From assembly GCA_900547435.1 (NCBI GenBank), contig URGO01000127.1, positions 1 through 8,904 of the forward strand: DNA of 8,904 nt, in the 5' to 3' direction. This document shows positions 1 to 6,493 of the stretch, piece after piece (the stretch's first letter is position 1; the number at the start of each line of letters is the position of its first letter). Below the pieces are notes generated by a model, which saw nothing but the letters and a program-made list of their open reading frames with translations, was not told the origin of the DNA and ran no database searches. A program made the position numbers and the translations under genes. This stretch comes from an uncultured Parabacteroides sp. (GTDB taxonomy: Bacteria; Bacteroidota; Bacteroidia; Bacteroidales; Tannerellaceae).

Positions 1-33
1 AACTACAATTTGATACTCCTAAATTGTGTTTTT

Positions 34-1374
34 TCAAAAATATTTCGTAATGTTGCATTTGCTGTTGGACTCTGCATGTTTCTGCATCCATTGCTTTGTA
101 TAGATTTCATCCCACCAGTCTGTATTTGGATAGGCTACATAATTAGGATACCCGGAAGCGGCTATTCCATTAGGATTAGCATTGGCAGCTTCCCATGTAT
201 CAATTGAGCTTTGAGAAAAAATATCAGAATTTCCTACGTTATTAGCTGATTCATTCATCAGTTTCATGTATTGAACGTAATCGGATATAGTATGAATGAT
301 CTTAAATGGTTCGTTATAGGAGAATGTCCCATCGTAATTTATATTGACTTTTCCATCTTCTCCATTCCGTGTAGTAATAAGAATAACTCCGTTTGCACCT
401 CTATTCCCATAGATAGCACATGATGCCGCATCCTTCAGGATAGATACACTTGCAATATCTGAAGGATTGACCATACTGATGCTCTGTTCCATACCATCAA
501 CAAGGATAAGCGGATCTGAATTATTCAAAGTTCCAGTTCCTCGAATATTATACGAAAAACTTTCGGCATTAGGCTCTCCTGAACTTTGCATGATTTGAAG
601 GCCTGGAGAGGCTCCATTCAATATTTGAGAAGCATCCGTTATCGGCCTGGAAGATAATTTCTCAAAATTAACAGTAGCTACAGAACCTGTCAAATTTACT
701 TTCTTTTGTGTACTATACCCCACCACAACGACCTCATCGAGTGTTTCCGAATCCTCTTTCAAAACAATAGACAAGGTATTGCTATCTCCTATCGTGATCT
801 CCTGCGTAAGAAATCCTATATATGAAATCTGCAGGATCGAACCTTTATTAGCCGTCAATGAGAAATATCCATCCATATTGGTGATTGTTCCATTCGTTGT
901 ACCTTTTACAACGACATTGGCCCCAATGATTGGATTTCCAAGTTTATCCGTAATCGTGCCAGTTATTGTTTTAGCCTGTTGAGTAGAATTAGTCCTATCT
1001 GAATCCGATGTTTTTCTCATCAGCATTATATTTTCACCCTCTATGGCATACACGATGTCCGTTCCCGCAAAAACAGCAGAAAGCACCTCTGCCGTTGTTT
1101 CATTGACAGCATTCACAGACGTTATACGATCTAAATCCACCTCGTTTTCATTATATACAAACAGATAATCTGTCTGTCTTTCAATTTCAGACAAGATCTT
1201 TGAGGTAGACACGTTATTCGCTTGAATATTTACCCGCATGGTTTGGGCGTTACCGGCAGCGAACACCCCCATTGTTGCCGAAAATAGCAAGGCACAAGTT
1301 AGTTTCATGGCTCGCGTTGTTTTTAATTGGAGTTTTCTTTCAGGCAATAAAAGCCTTTTACCAATATTATTCAT
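34..1374 (-). CDS. Truncated SusC/RagA-type TonB-dependent outer-membrane receptor (N-terminal part only)
   Basis: This is the N-terminal part of an outer-membrane receptor that imports large ligands, often glycans, using TonB energy. In the 446 residues: a signal peptide with an extended basic start (about 1-44, ending near GNAQ); an STN signalling domain (about 45-120); a carboxypeptidase-regulatory-like beta domain (about 134-210, with the ITDKLGNPIIGANV pattern); the TonB-box region TLDEVVVVGY (211-220); and a plug domain (about 224-340) with ILVDGMEQ and SILKDAASCAIYGNRGANGV. The early barrel segment reaches NTDWWDEIYTKQWMQKHA (about 417-434). After that the family sequence fails: the last dozen residues look unrelated and a TGA follows, with another in-frame stop soon after. 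Full-length members have about 1000-1100 residues, so nearly all the barrel is missing. The STN domain and adjacent fecR indicate a signal-transducing receptor. It is very likely non-functional as read, unless the rest is joined by inversion or the break is an assembly error. Confidence 0.85.
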   Translation of the reverse strand: MNNIGKRLLLPERKLQLKTTRAMKLTCALLFSATMGVFAAGNAQTMRVNIQANNVSTSKILSEIERQTDYLFVYNENEVDLDRITSVNAVNETTAEVLSAVFAGTDIVYAIEGENIMLMRKTSDSDRTNSTQQAKTITGTITDKLGNPIIGANVVVKGTTNGTITNMDGYFSLTANKGSILQISYIGFLTQEITIGDSNTLSIVLKEDSETLDEVVVVGYSTQKKVNLTGSVATVNFEKLSSRPITDASQILNGASPGLQIMQSSGEPNAESFSYNIRGTGTLNNSDPLILVDGMEQSISMVNPSDIASVSILKDAASCAIYGNRGANGVILITTRNGEDGKVNINYDGTFSYNEPFKIIHTISDYVQYMKLMNESANNVGNSDIFSQSSIDTWEAANANPNGIAASGYPNYVAYPNTDWWDEIYTKQWMQKHAESNSKCNITKYF

Positions 1375-1377
1375 ACA

Positions 1378-1408
1378 TTTGCATTTGAAAAAGTTAGTAA
1401 TTCATTTG
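1378..1408 (+). promoter_or_regulatory. Candidate plus-strand Bacteroides-type promoter for an antisense RNA
   Basis: TTTG at 1378-1381 is followed after 19 nt by TTCATTTG at 1401-1408. This fits the Bacteroides pattern TTTG-N19-21-TAnnTTTG with one mismatch in the -7 box. A start near 1415 would be expected. A second possible -7 box, TACATTTG at 1374-1381, is a perfect match but has no TTTG at the right distance upstream. The pattern is short and the DNA is T-rich, so chance matches are possible. The support comes from the terminator placed correctly downstream. Confidence 0.3.
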
Positions 1409-1414
1409 ATTTAA

Positions 1415-1488
1415 AGTGAAGCCAATCTATTTTTACTGACTTATGAATCGGGAGATGCGCCAACATCTTCCGATTTGTCTTTTTATGT
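1415..1488 (+). ncRNA. Putative antisense small RNA in the fecR-susC spacer
   Basis: An RNA of roughly 70-75 nt is inferred from a candidate promoter (1378-1408) and a plus-strand intrinsic terminator (1446-1488). No plus-strand protein gene is present for that terminator to serve. The RNA would be fully complementary to the leader of the minus-strand receptor mRNA. Cis-encoded antisense RNAs near susC genes of ECF sigma/anti-sigma-regulated polysaccharide utilization loci, DonS in B. fragilis being the example, are known to repress the susC transcript. The position and size here fit that class. This is inference from sequence layout; no conserved sRNA sequence was recognised. The hairpin could instead only shape the fecR-susC transcript. 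Confidence 0.35.
1446..1488 (+). terminator. Intrinsic terminator, plus-strand orientation
   Basis: The arms AATCGGGAGATG (1446-1457) and CATCTTCCGATT (1464-1475) pair over 12 bp around the 6-nt loop CGCCAA, followed by the T-rich stretch TTGTCTTTTT. On the plus strand the one imperfect pair is a G-U wobble. On the minus strand the same position becomes an A-C mismatch and no U-tract follows. The structure therefore works best for plus-strand RNA, although all neighbouring genes are on the minus strand. Confidence 0.5.
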
Positions 1489-1532
1489 TTTTCTTTCATT
1501 CTCCCATAGGCATTTCGATTTAACAATTTATA

Positions 1533-2453
1533 CTACTTTATAGTTATCTCATTTTTCCCCTCATCAAAAGTATAATCAAACCGATGATTAAGTTGCAATA
1601 CTTTCAGCACATGTTCTATTCCGTCTTTTATCCGAAACTTGCCGGAATAAGTACAATTTGTCAAGTCAGTACTTTCTATCCGGATCTTCACATCATAATA
1701 TAGTTCCAATTTTAGAATCAAGCTGCTTATTGTTTCATTCGTGAAACAAAACAATCCTTCCCGCCAACGGAAATCATCCCAATCGTCCATAGAATGTATT
1801 TGCAATGAGCCATTCGCATAAACCACACGCTCATTCGGTTTCATTTCCACCAGCTCTTTTTTATCTGCATCTTCTATCACGACACATCCTTTGACCAATG
1901 CAGTCTCAAAAAATTGGTTTTCTTTATAGGCTTTCAGATTAAACTCCGTCCCGAGCACCTTGACATCATACTTATAAGTCTTTATCACAAACGGAGCTTT
2001 TCCATTATGGGTTACCTCAAAATAACCCTCTCCATCCAACTCCACATTCCGCATACTTTCCGAAAAACGATTGGGGAAACGGAACGTAGAAAGCGAATTG
2101 AGCCATACCTTTGTCCCGTCAGCCAGCATCACTTCTGCTCGTTGCCCGCATGGGACGAATACGGTTTGCATCTCTATCGTATTATCCTTTTGTATCAGAT
2201 AAAACACAGCTCCAGAAAAAGCCACAATCAATACCGCCACATATTTCAATAACACTATAGCCATATGCCGCAAATGAAATTGCTGCTTTTCACCATTCTT
2301 TTCACCCTCACTCCATAAAGTAATGTCGTACAATTTGCGCATAGAAAGATAGCGGCGCATATTTTGCGGATTCTCATCTATCCAACGCACCACCTGCTTC
2401 TTTTCTTCCGCAGAAGCTTCCCCTTTAATATATTTCAGCAATAAATCATCCAT
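1533..2453 (-). CDS. FecR-type anti-sigma factor
   Basis: This is an inner-membrane anti-sigma factor of 306 residues, the usual length for Bacteroidota FecR proteins. Residues 1-60 form a cytoplasmic helical segment (LLLKYIKGEASAEEKKQVVR, then WIDENPQN) that should bind an ECF sigma factor. A single membrane span lies at about 64-87 (IVLLKYVAVLIVAFSGAVFY). The periplasmic FecR domain (about 95-180) has VPCGQRAEVMLADGTKVWLN, ELDGEGYFEV and VKVLGTEFNLKAY. The C-terminal domain (about 234-306) has LFCFTNETISSLILKLELYY and SGKFRIKDGIEHVLKVLQ, as in DUF4974. In such systems ligand binding by the receptor is passed from its STN domain to FecR, which then frees or activates the sigma factor. The receptor follows 158 nt downstream in the same direction. 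The sigma gene that usually comes directly upstream is absent: the upstream gene is an unrelated oxidoreductase ended by its own terminator. The ATG at 2453 is preceded by an AT-rich stretch without a clear ribosome site. Confidence 0.93.
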   Translation of the reverse strand: MDDLLLKYIKGEASAEEKKQVVRWIDENPQNMRRYLSMRKLYDITLWSEGEKNGEKQQFHLRHMAIVLLKYVAVLIVAFSGAVFYLIQKDNTIEMQTVFVPCGQRAEVMLADGTKVWLNSLSTFRFPNRFSESMRNVELDGEGYFEVTHNGKAPFVIKTYKYDVKVLGTEFNLKAYKENQFFETALVKGCVVIEDADKKELVEMKPNERVVYANGSLQIHSMDDWDDFRWREGLFCFTNETISSLILKLELYYDVKIRIESTDLTNCTYSGKFRIKDGIEHVLKVLQLNHRFDYTFDEGKNEITIK

Positions 2454-2473
2454 TTTTTATGCTTTATATATAT

Positions 2474-2499
2474 ATAACGTACCGCAGAAGAATATCCCT
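2474..2499 (-). promoter_or_regulatory. Possible ECF-type promoter upstream of fecR
   Basis: Read on the minus strand, AGGGAT (2499-2494) lies 14 nt before CGTTAT (2479-2474), about 20 nt ahead of the fecR start codon. A G-rich -35-like element and a CGT-containing -10-like element resemble the general form of ECF sigma-dependent promoters, which would suit an autoregulated anti-sigma gene. The spacing is short, the leader would be only about 13 nt, and the match is judged by eye. No TAnnTTTG box is visible in this spacer. Confidence 0.22.
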
Positions 2500-2542
2500 A
2501 AATCAAAAAAGATGTTTTTTCGTACTTTCTATCTTATAAATC

Positions 2543-2575
2543 TAAAAAAGCCCATTCCTTCACGGAATAGGCTTT
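2543..2575 (-). terminator. Intrinsic terminator of the SQR-like gene
   Basis: On the minus strand AAAGCCTATTCC (2575-2564) pairs with GGAATGGGCTTT (2558-2547) over 12 bp, with one G-U wobble and a 5-nt loop, and runs into a U-tract (2549-2544). It lies about 57 nt after the oxidoreductase stop codon and before fecR, so it separates the two transcription units. Confidence 0.88.
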
Positions 2576-2632
2576 CTCAATCATCTGTGTTTTAGTTCAG
2601 CATTTATTTATAGGGAGTGTGTGTTATCTTTT

Positions 2633-4015
2633 TTATGCATATCCTTTTAACATTCCATAGAAATACATCGGTTTCAGTATATAGACTTTCAATAGCCAAG
2701 CAGCCCATTGTTCTTTCGACATATCCAACAAGGAAAATGGGAAAGAAATCTGCGGTTCTTTCTTATAATCGAACTCGCATAGCAGTACATGGCCATAATC
2801 AGTTACAATCGGACAAGCCGCATATCCATTATATTTCTCGGTCGGTTCTTTGCCTTCCATCAACGCAATCAAGTTCTTTGCTGCAATAGGCACCTGAACA
2901 CGTGTTGCCGCCGAAGTTTTACTGGTTGGAGTTCCAGCTACATCCCCCAACGCGATGATATTCGGATATTTTTGATGTACCAAAGTCTCTTTGTCTACCA
3001 TAACCCAGCCGCCATCAGCCAAGTTTCCGTCCGGAAATCCTAATCCGGCCTCCTTTACAAAGTCCGGTGCCGACATAGGTGGAGTAAAATGCAAGAAATC
3101 ATAATCTTCGATGAAAGATGTAACCAGTTTTTCGTCACCAACTTTCTCTATTTTCTCAAAATGAACCTGCTTCCTATCCAAGTCAATACCCTTTACCCGT
3201 GTATTCAAGGTAATAGGCACATTCCGTTCTTTATAAATTTCTTTCAGACGCTTCGTGAAATATTTTACGTCATACAAGTCCTTCTCAGCCGTAAAATAAT
3301 TCAGCTGGATGTGCTCACGATGCTCATGCTTACGGGCATAATCATCCGTCAGTAAACAGATTTTTTTCGGAGCCCCTCCGCATTTATGCTTTGTATAAGT
3401 ATCCGTATAAACACCTTTTCCGCCCTTTTCAGTAAATTCCTTCATGGCTTTCCAGGTCATTTGCGCCCCATTGAAGTCATAAATACAATGTGCATTCCCA
3501 GTTCCCAATTTGCTATAATCAAATCCTTCAATCTGATTCCAATTCATCTGGATTCCGGGAACAAGCACCAAATAATCATAAGTAATTTTCCCGTTCTCCG
3601 CAGTCGTAACCTGATTCCAAACCGGGTCAACAGCTATAACCGAATCTTTTACCCATTTAATGCCAGAAGGTATACAATCTTCCTGCTTTTTCCAAACCTC
3701 GTCCGGTTTGTAAACGCCAGAAGCAATCAAGGTAAAACCTGGTTGATAATATTGACGGTCATTCGGATCAATCAATGTTATGTTCGGCTCATCCAACCAT
3801 CGCTTTAATCGGGCTGCCATACTGATTCCGGCCGCACCTCCTCCTACAATCACGATTTTCCCTTTCGCTTTGCTGGAAAAGGCATGTGCTTTCGGATCAC
3901 TTACCGCAGTCAATACTCCCACGGCAGCTAATATTTTAAAGAATCGCCTTCTATCGATTCCTTTCTTTTCAAATTGTTCTAACTGTTTATTCAGTTCTTG
4001 TAGCTCGTTTATCAT
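2633..4015 (-). CDS. Type II sulfide:quinone oxidoreductase-like FAD disulfide reductase with twin-arginine-like leader
   Basis: This 460-residue flavoprotein probably oxidizes sulfide to polysulfide sulfur and passes electrons to the quinone pool. Counted from the ATG at 4015: an N-terminal helix rich in Glu, Leu and Lys; a twin-arginine-like signal DRRRFFKILAAVGVL (about 21-35) ending near AHA; the FAD-binding motif IVIVGGGAAG (about 54-63); IKWVKDSVIAVDP, typical of the SQR fold; a KCGGAPKK motif with Cys212; a second FAD motif ALGDVAGTPTSKTSAA (about 355-370); and the CPIVTDYG motif with Cys401. Cys212 and Cys401 match the redox cysteine pair of type II SQRs such as human SQOR (recalled motifs KCAGAP and CPLVT). 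The C-terminal hydrophobic, aromatic tail (WAAWLLKVYILKPMYFYG) could sit on the membrane. The ATG at 4015 is preferred over an in-frame TTG at 4051, because the TTG falls inside the candidate promoter. A Tat-like leader is unusual for SQR. A persulfide or other flavin-disulfide role remains possible. Confidence 0.85.
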   Translation of the reverse strand: MINELQELNKQLEQFEKKGIDRRRFFKILAAVGVLTAVSDPKAHAFSSKAKGKIVIVGGGAAGISMAARLKRWLDEPNITLIDPNDRQYYQPGFTLIASGVYKPDEVWKKQEDCIPSGIKWVKDSVIAVDPVWNQVTTAENGKITYDYLVLVPGIQMNWNQIEGFDYSKLGTGNAHCIYDFNGAQMTWKAMKEFTEKGGKGVYTDTYTKHKCGGAPKKICLLTDDYARKHEHREHIQLNYFTAEKDLYDVKYFTKRLKEIYKERNVPITLNTRVKGIDLDRKQVHFEKIEKVGDEKLVTSFIEDYDFLHFTPPMSAPDFVKEAGLGFPDGNLADGGWVMVDKETLVHQKYPNIIALGDVAGTPTSKTSAATRVQVPIAAKNLIALMEGKEPTEKYNGYAACPIVTDYGHVLLCEFDYKKEPQISFPFSLLDMSKEQWAAWLLKVYILKPMYFYGMLKGYA

Positions 4016-4048
4016 GCTCTTTGATTTTGTCGCTTTGAAGATTTGTTG

Positions 4049-4080
4049 CAAAGAAAAACATCTTTATCCCGGAAGTCAAA
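4049..4080 (-). promoter_or_regulatory. Candidate Bacteroides-type promoter of the SQR-like gene
   Basis: On the minus strand TTTG (4080-4077) is followed after 20 nt by TTTCTTTG (4056-4049), which matches TTTG-N19-21-TAnnTTTG with one mismatch. A start near 4042 would give a leader of about 27 nt before the ATG at 4015. The placement also argues against the upstream TTG at 4051 as the start codon. Confidence 0.5.
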
Positions 4081-4165
4081 ATTTTACACACAACATCGTT
4101 TGCGCATTTATAAAAAGTCTTAATGTAGTACTCAACATGAGTTTCACATTAATTCATTCTATAAA

Positions 4166-4194
4166 TATAAAAATCTATATATCAGATTTTTATA
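4166..4194. repeat. AT-rich inverted repeat upstream of the SQR promoter
   Basis: TATAAAAATCT (4166-4176) and AGATTTTTATA (4184-4194) are perfect 11-bp inverted arms around the 7-nt spacer ATATATC. The repeat lies about 90 bases upstream of the candidate SQR promoter. It could be an operator, a weak AT-rich terminator, or chance structure in very AT-rich DNA. Nothing in the sequence decides between these. Confidence 0.35.
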
Positions 4195-4266
4195 AAACAG
4201 CAAAATATAGATTTATATCTACGGTGAGAAAGTCATAAAATCCAAGCATACATCGGAAATTCATGC

Positions 4267-4344
4267 CTACCTTTTATAAAAAAGGTAGTATCCTTCGCCG
4301 AAAAACATAACTATCTCTCCAAACAAAGAATACTACCTTTTATA
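4267..4344. repeat. Three-copy repeat: 12-bp direct repeat plus an inverted copy
   Basis: CTACCTTTTATA occurs at 4267-4278 and again at 4333-4344. An inverted copy of its core, AAAAGGTAG, lies between them at 4280-4288. The middle copy can pair either with the near copy (an 8-bp stem with a 4-nt loop) or with the far copy (an 18-bp stem with a 26-nt loop). The two hairpins are mutually exclusive. The far pairing is much more stable and is described separately as a terminator. Confidence 0.6.
4274..4341 (-). terminator. Long-stem terminator after the membrane regulator gene
   Basis: On the minus strand AAAAGGUAGUAUUCUUUG (4341-4324) pairs with CGAAGGAUACUACCUUUU (4297-4280) in an unbroken 18-bp stem, with a 26-nt loop and a U-rich 3' end (UUUUUUAUA). 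Two of the pairs are G-U in minus-strand RNA but A-C mismatches on the plus strand, so the structure belongs to the minus-strand transcript. It starts 28 nt after the regulator stop codon. The stem and loop are longer than in ordinary terminators. Confidence 0.6.
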
Positions 4345-4369
4345 CGTTTTTCTGTTTTGTAAGGTAAAG

Positions 4370-6448
4370 TTATAACCTCAATAGGAAATCCACCAAATTC
4401 ATTTCAGCACTTAGTTCCAACTTCTTGCGCAACCGGTAACGGCGTATTTCTACCGCCCGAACGGATATATTCAACAAAGATGCGATTTCTTTGGTAGACA
4501 AATTCATCCGAAGCAAGCAACAGATACGCAAATCACCGGACGTCAAATCCGGGAATTTACCCTGAAGTCGCTCCCAAAAGGCCTGATGCGCATTCTTGAA
4601 ATACGCTTCAAAGAGCTGCCAATCCTCTTTATCCTCCAGCGCCTCTTCCATCAGACCATGCAATCTCTTGTACAATTTACTTGGATAACGGTCTCCTAAC
4701 TGTTCTTTTTGAGATTCCAATTCGGTCAGAAAAGATTGGATTGCCTGATTACGGCGCACAACCGCCGACATCTGAATCATAAGCTCGTTATTTTTACTTT
4801 GCAATTCATCTTCCAAAGTCTTGTTTCGCAAAATATCTTGCTTATGTTGCTCCAATTGATCGGCTTGTTCCTTCTCCGCCTGTTCTTCCTGTTTTAGCCT
4901 CCGCTGGTTATATTTCAGGTAACTCCATACCCCGGCAAAGAGCAAGAATATATAAGCCAGATACGCCCAGATGCTATTATACCATGCCGGCAAGACCTTA
5001 ATAGTCATCGTTATTTCCGGGAATGCACCGCGCGTCACATACTTCCGGACACGCAAAGTATAGGTTCCTTCCGGCAATTGGGAGAACAAAATCTTTCCCG
5101 TATTTTGCCATTCCGACCATTGTGTGGAGACTCCTTCCAAAAGATAAGAAATTTGATGGTTGGGAGTAAACACAGTTGTCCCAACATAAAAATCCACTTC
5201 TTGAAAACGGTTCGGAAGTTCAATATAAGAAGTATCCGGACGCAAATAATGCAATCCTTCACGATCCTGATAAGTGACCCGTCGGAAGCGAGGCATGGTC
5301 AGTTGTAATGTTCCGGTAATCAATTTCCGAAGATTCACCAGCACAACGCCCTGCATGGTCGATACGGCATACAAAGAATCGTTCAAGGTAAAGAAATGCG
5401 GTCCGCGTGTAGTAAGATGCATGTGGTAATTATCGAACAAAAGCCGGCATTTGAGGGATGTACCCTGCCCCTCATCCTTAAAAAGTCCCGCTTCATTCCC
5501 TAAAAGTAACCAATACATATTATCATAAGTCGGATAAATATATTCGGCCTGACGAAAATAGGTCAATGGTTTCAAATCGGCAAATATCTCATCCGGAGTA
5601 AAAGGCGAAGGGACAACTTTATCATTCATGAACTTCTCGGCTTCCTGAGGAAGAATCGGGACAAACGGTTCTCCGGTCCACAACGCCCGTTTAAAATAAC
5701 CGAAGTTTGTGTGTATATATACGGTTGTACCTTGCAAGGCGACATGAATCGGTTTTCCCACTTTGCTCCGTGTCCCCAAGAGGCTAATCTCCGGATTAAT
5801 GTCAACCTGCGTAATACCATTATCCAAGGCTAACCAAATCCGTGTCTCGTCTTGTACGCAAATCGCATGGACAAAGTTATCTTGCAGCTGATTGTCCATA
5901 GACAGATGTCGCAAAATATTCCCCTTCTTATCCAAGAAAAAGACCCCATACTCGGTTCCGACGATATTTAAAGAAGAAGTCTGGACATAGACGGTCGGAC
6001 GCGCCTCCTCTACCTGCTCAGGAACAGGGAAAGCCACGCAATGATGCTCTTGCCGGAAAAGAGAGGCCGGCAAAGTATCTTTCATCGGATAATACTCCAG
6101 ATTCTTTTCCGCATTATAAAGCCAATAACCATCTTGCTTCTCTCCTTTTATAAATACTGTATCGTTCTGTTCGCGGACTTTGTAAATGATTTCTTCACCG
6201 GGTGTCGCAAACAGATGCCACGTATTCCCGTCAAACTCCAGCAATCCGGAATTATTGGCGGCATACAATGCGCCCTCTTCCGACACATGAATATCCCAAT
6301 TCTGGCAACTTGCCTTATAATCATCAATGGTATAATTCTGGACAGATAAATAAAGAGACATATCCCCGGTTTGTCCCAACACGCACACCGGGAAACTGGC
6401 CTTAAGAATAAATGTCAATAGTATCAGAATGTATTTTTGTGTATTCAT
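4370..6448 (-). CDS. Membrane-anchored one-component regulator: periplasmic propeller-like sensor, Y_Y_Y domain, LuxR-type HTH
   Basis: This 692-residue protein should sense a periplasmic signal and bind DNA directly from the inner membrane. An N-terminal signal peptide or anchor (about 1-26) is followed by repeated propeller-like strands (about 50-375), such as VSEEGALYAANNSGLLEFDG, VGTEYGVFFLDKKGNI, RIWLALDNGITQVD and YWLLLGNEAGLF. The length suits about one seven-bladed propeller. Next come a Y_Y_Y-type domain (about 405-485, with ISYLLEGVSTQWSEW and LPEGTYTLRVRKY), one membrane span (about 493-510), a charged coiled coil (about 513-580), and a C-terminal LuxR-type helix-turn-helix (about 631-692: FPDLTSGDLRICCLLRMNLS, then TKEIASLLNISVRAVEIRRY). 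No histidine kinase or receiver domain is present, so it is not a hybrid two-component system. Hybrid regulators of glycan loci usually carry about two propellers, so this sensor is compact. carB lies upstream and the SQR-like gene downstream, both in the same direction. Its target and ligand cannot be read from the sequence. Confidence 0.88.
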   Translation of the reverse strand: MNTQKYILILLTFILKASFPVCVLGQTGDMSLYLSVQNYTIDDYKASCQNWDIHVSEEGALYAANNSGLLEFDGNTWHLFATPGEEIIYKVREQNDTVFIKGEKQDGYWLYNAEKNLEYYPMKDTLPASLFRQEHHCVAFPVPEQVEEARPTVYVQTSSLNIVGTEYGVFFLDKKGNILRHLSMDNQLQDNFVHAICVQDETRIWLALDNGITQVDINPEISLLGTRSKVGKPIHVALQGTTVYIHTNFGYFKRALWTGEPFVPILPQEAEKFMNDKVVPSPFTPDEIFADLKPLTYFRQAEYIYPTYDNMYWLLLGNEAGLFKDEGQGTSLKCRLLFDNYHMHLTTRGPHFFTLNDSLYAVSTMQGVVLVNLRKLITGTLQLTMPRFRRVTYQDREGLHYLRPDTSYIELPNRFQEVDFYVGTTVFTPNHQISYLLEGVSTQWSEWQNTGKILFSQLPEGTYTLRVRKYVTRGAFPEITMTIKVLPAWYNSIWAYLAYIFLLFAGVWSYLKYNQRRLKQEEQAEKEQADQLEQHKQDILRNKTLEDELQSKNNELMIQMSAVVRRNQAIQSFLTELESQKEQLGDRYPSKLYKRLHGLMEEALEDKEDWQLFEAYFKNAHQAFWERLQGKFPDLTSGDLRICCLLRMNLSTKEIASLLNISVRAVEIRRYRLRKKLELSAEMNLVDFLLRL

Positions 6449-6452
6449 GGAA

Positions 6453-6460
6453 CAAAGATA
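6453..6460 (-). promoter_or_regulatory. Isolated -7 box match just before the regulator start
   Basis: TATCTTTG on the minus strand (6460-6453) matches TAnnTTTG exactly but lies only 4 nt before the ATG at 6448 and has no TTTG at the usual distance upstream. If used, the transcript would be essentially leaderless. Chance is the simpler explanation. Confidence 0.18.
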
Positions 6461-6493
6461 AGAAATAAATCAAAAAATTGAGAATGAACAACT

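Larger units (their letters stand above)
4016..4369. other. Gene-free AT-rich spacer between the regulator and the SQR-like gene
   Basis: No coding region is supported in these 354 bases on either strand. They hold, in minus-strand order, a long hairpin that probably ends the regulator transcript (4341-4274) with an extra partial repeat copy beside it, an AT-rich 11-bp palindrome (4194-4166), and a candidate promoter for the SQR-like gene (4080-4049). A plus-strand open frame that reaches into this region is mostly the reverse side of the SQR coding region and shows no protein features. Confidence 0.7.

Noticed and set aside
1..58. Annotating the edge frame MQHYEIFL... as a recombinase gene
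   Set aside because: Only 19 residues are visible, no ribosome site precedes them, and the resemblance is too weak to support a gene call. It is kept only as part of a finding.
1914..2252. Plus-strand 112-residue open frame inside fecR
   Set aside because: It lies wholly antisense to a clear FecR domain and has no recognisable features.
4016..4051. Upstream extension of the SQR-like gene to 4051
   Set aside because: The start codon would be TTG, the added 12 residues match nothing in the family, and the site overlaps the -7 box of the candidate promoter.
4166..4194. AT palindrome as the SQR or regulator terminator
   Set aside because: The stem is almost wholly A-T, and a much stronger hairpin lies closer to the regulator stop codon.
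3780..4238. Plus-strand 152-residue open frame
   Set aside because: Most of it is the reverse side of the SQR N-terminus. The rest is low-complexity translation of AT-rich spacer, with no domain or start signal.
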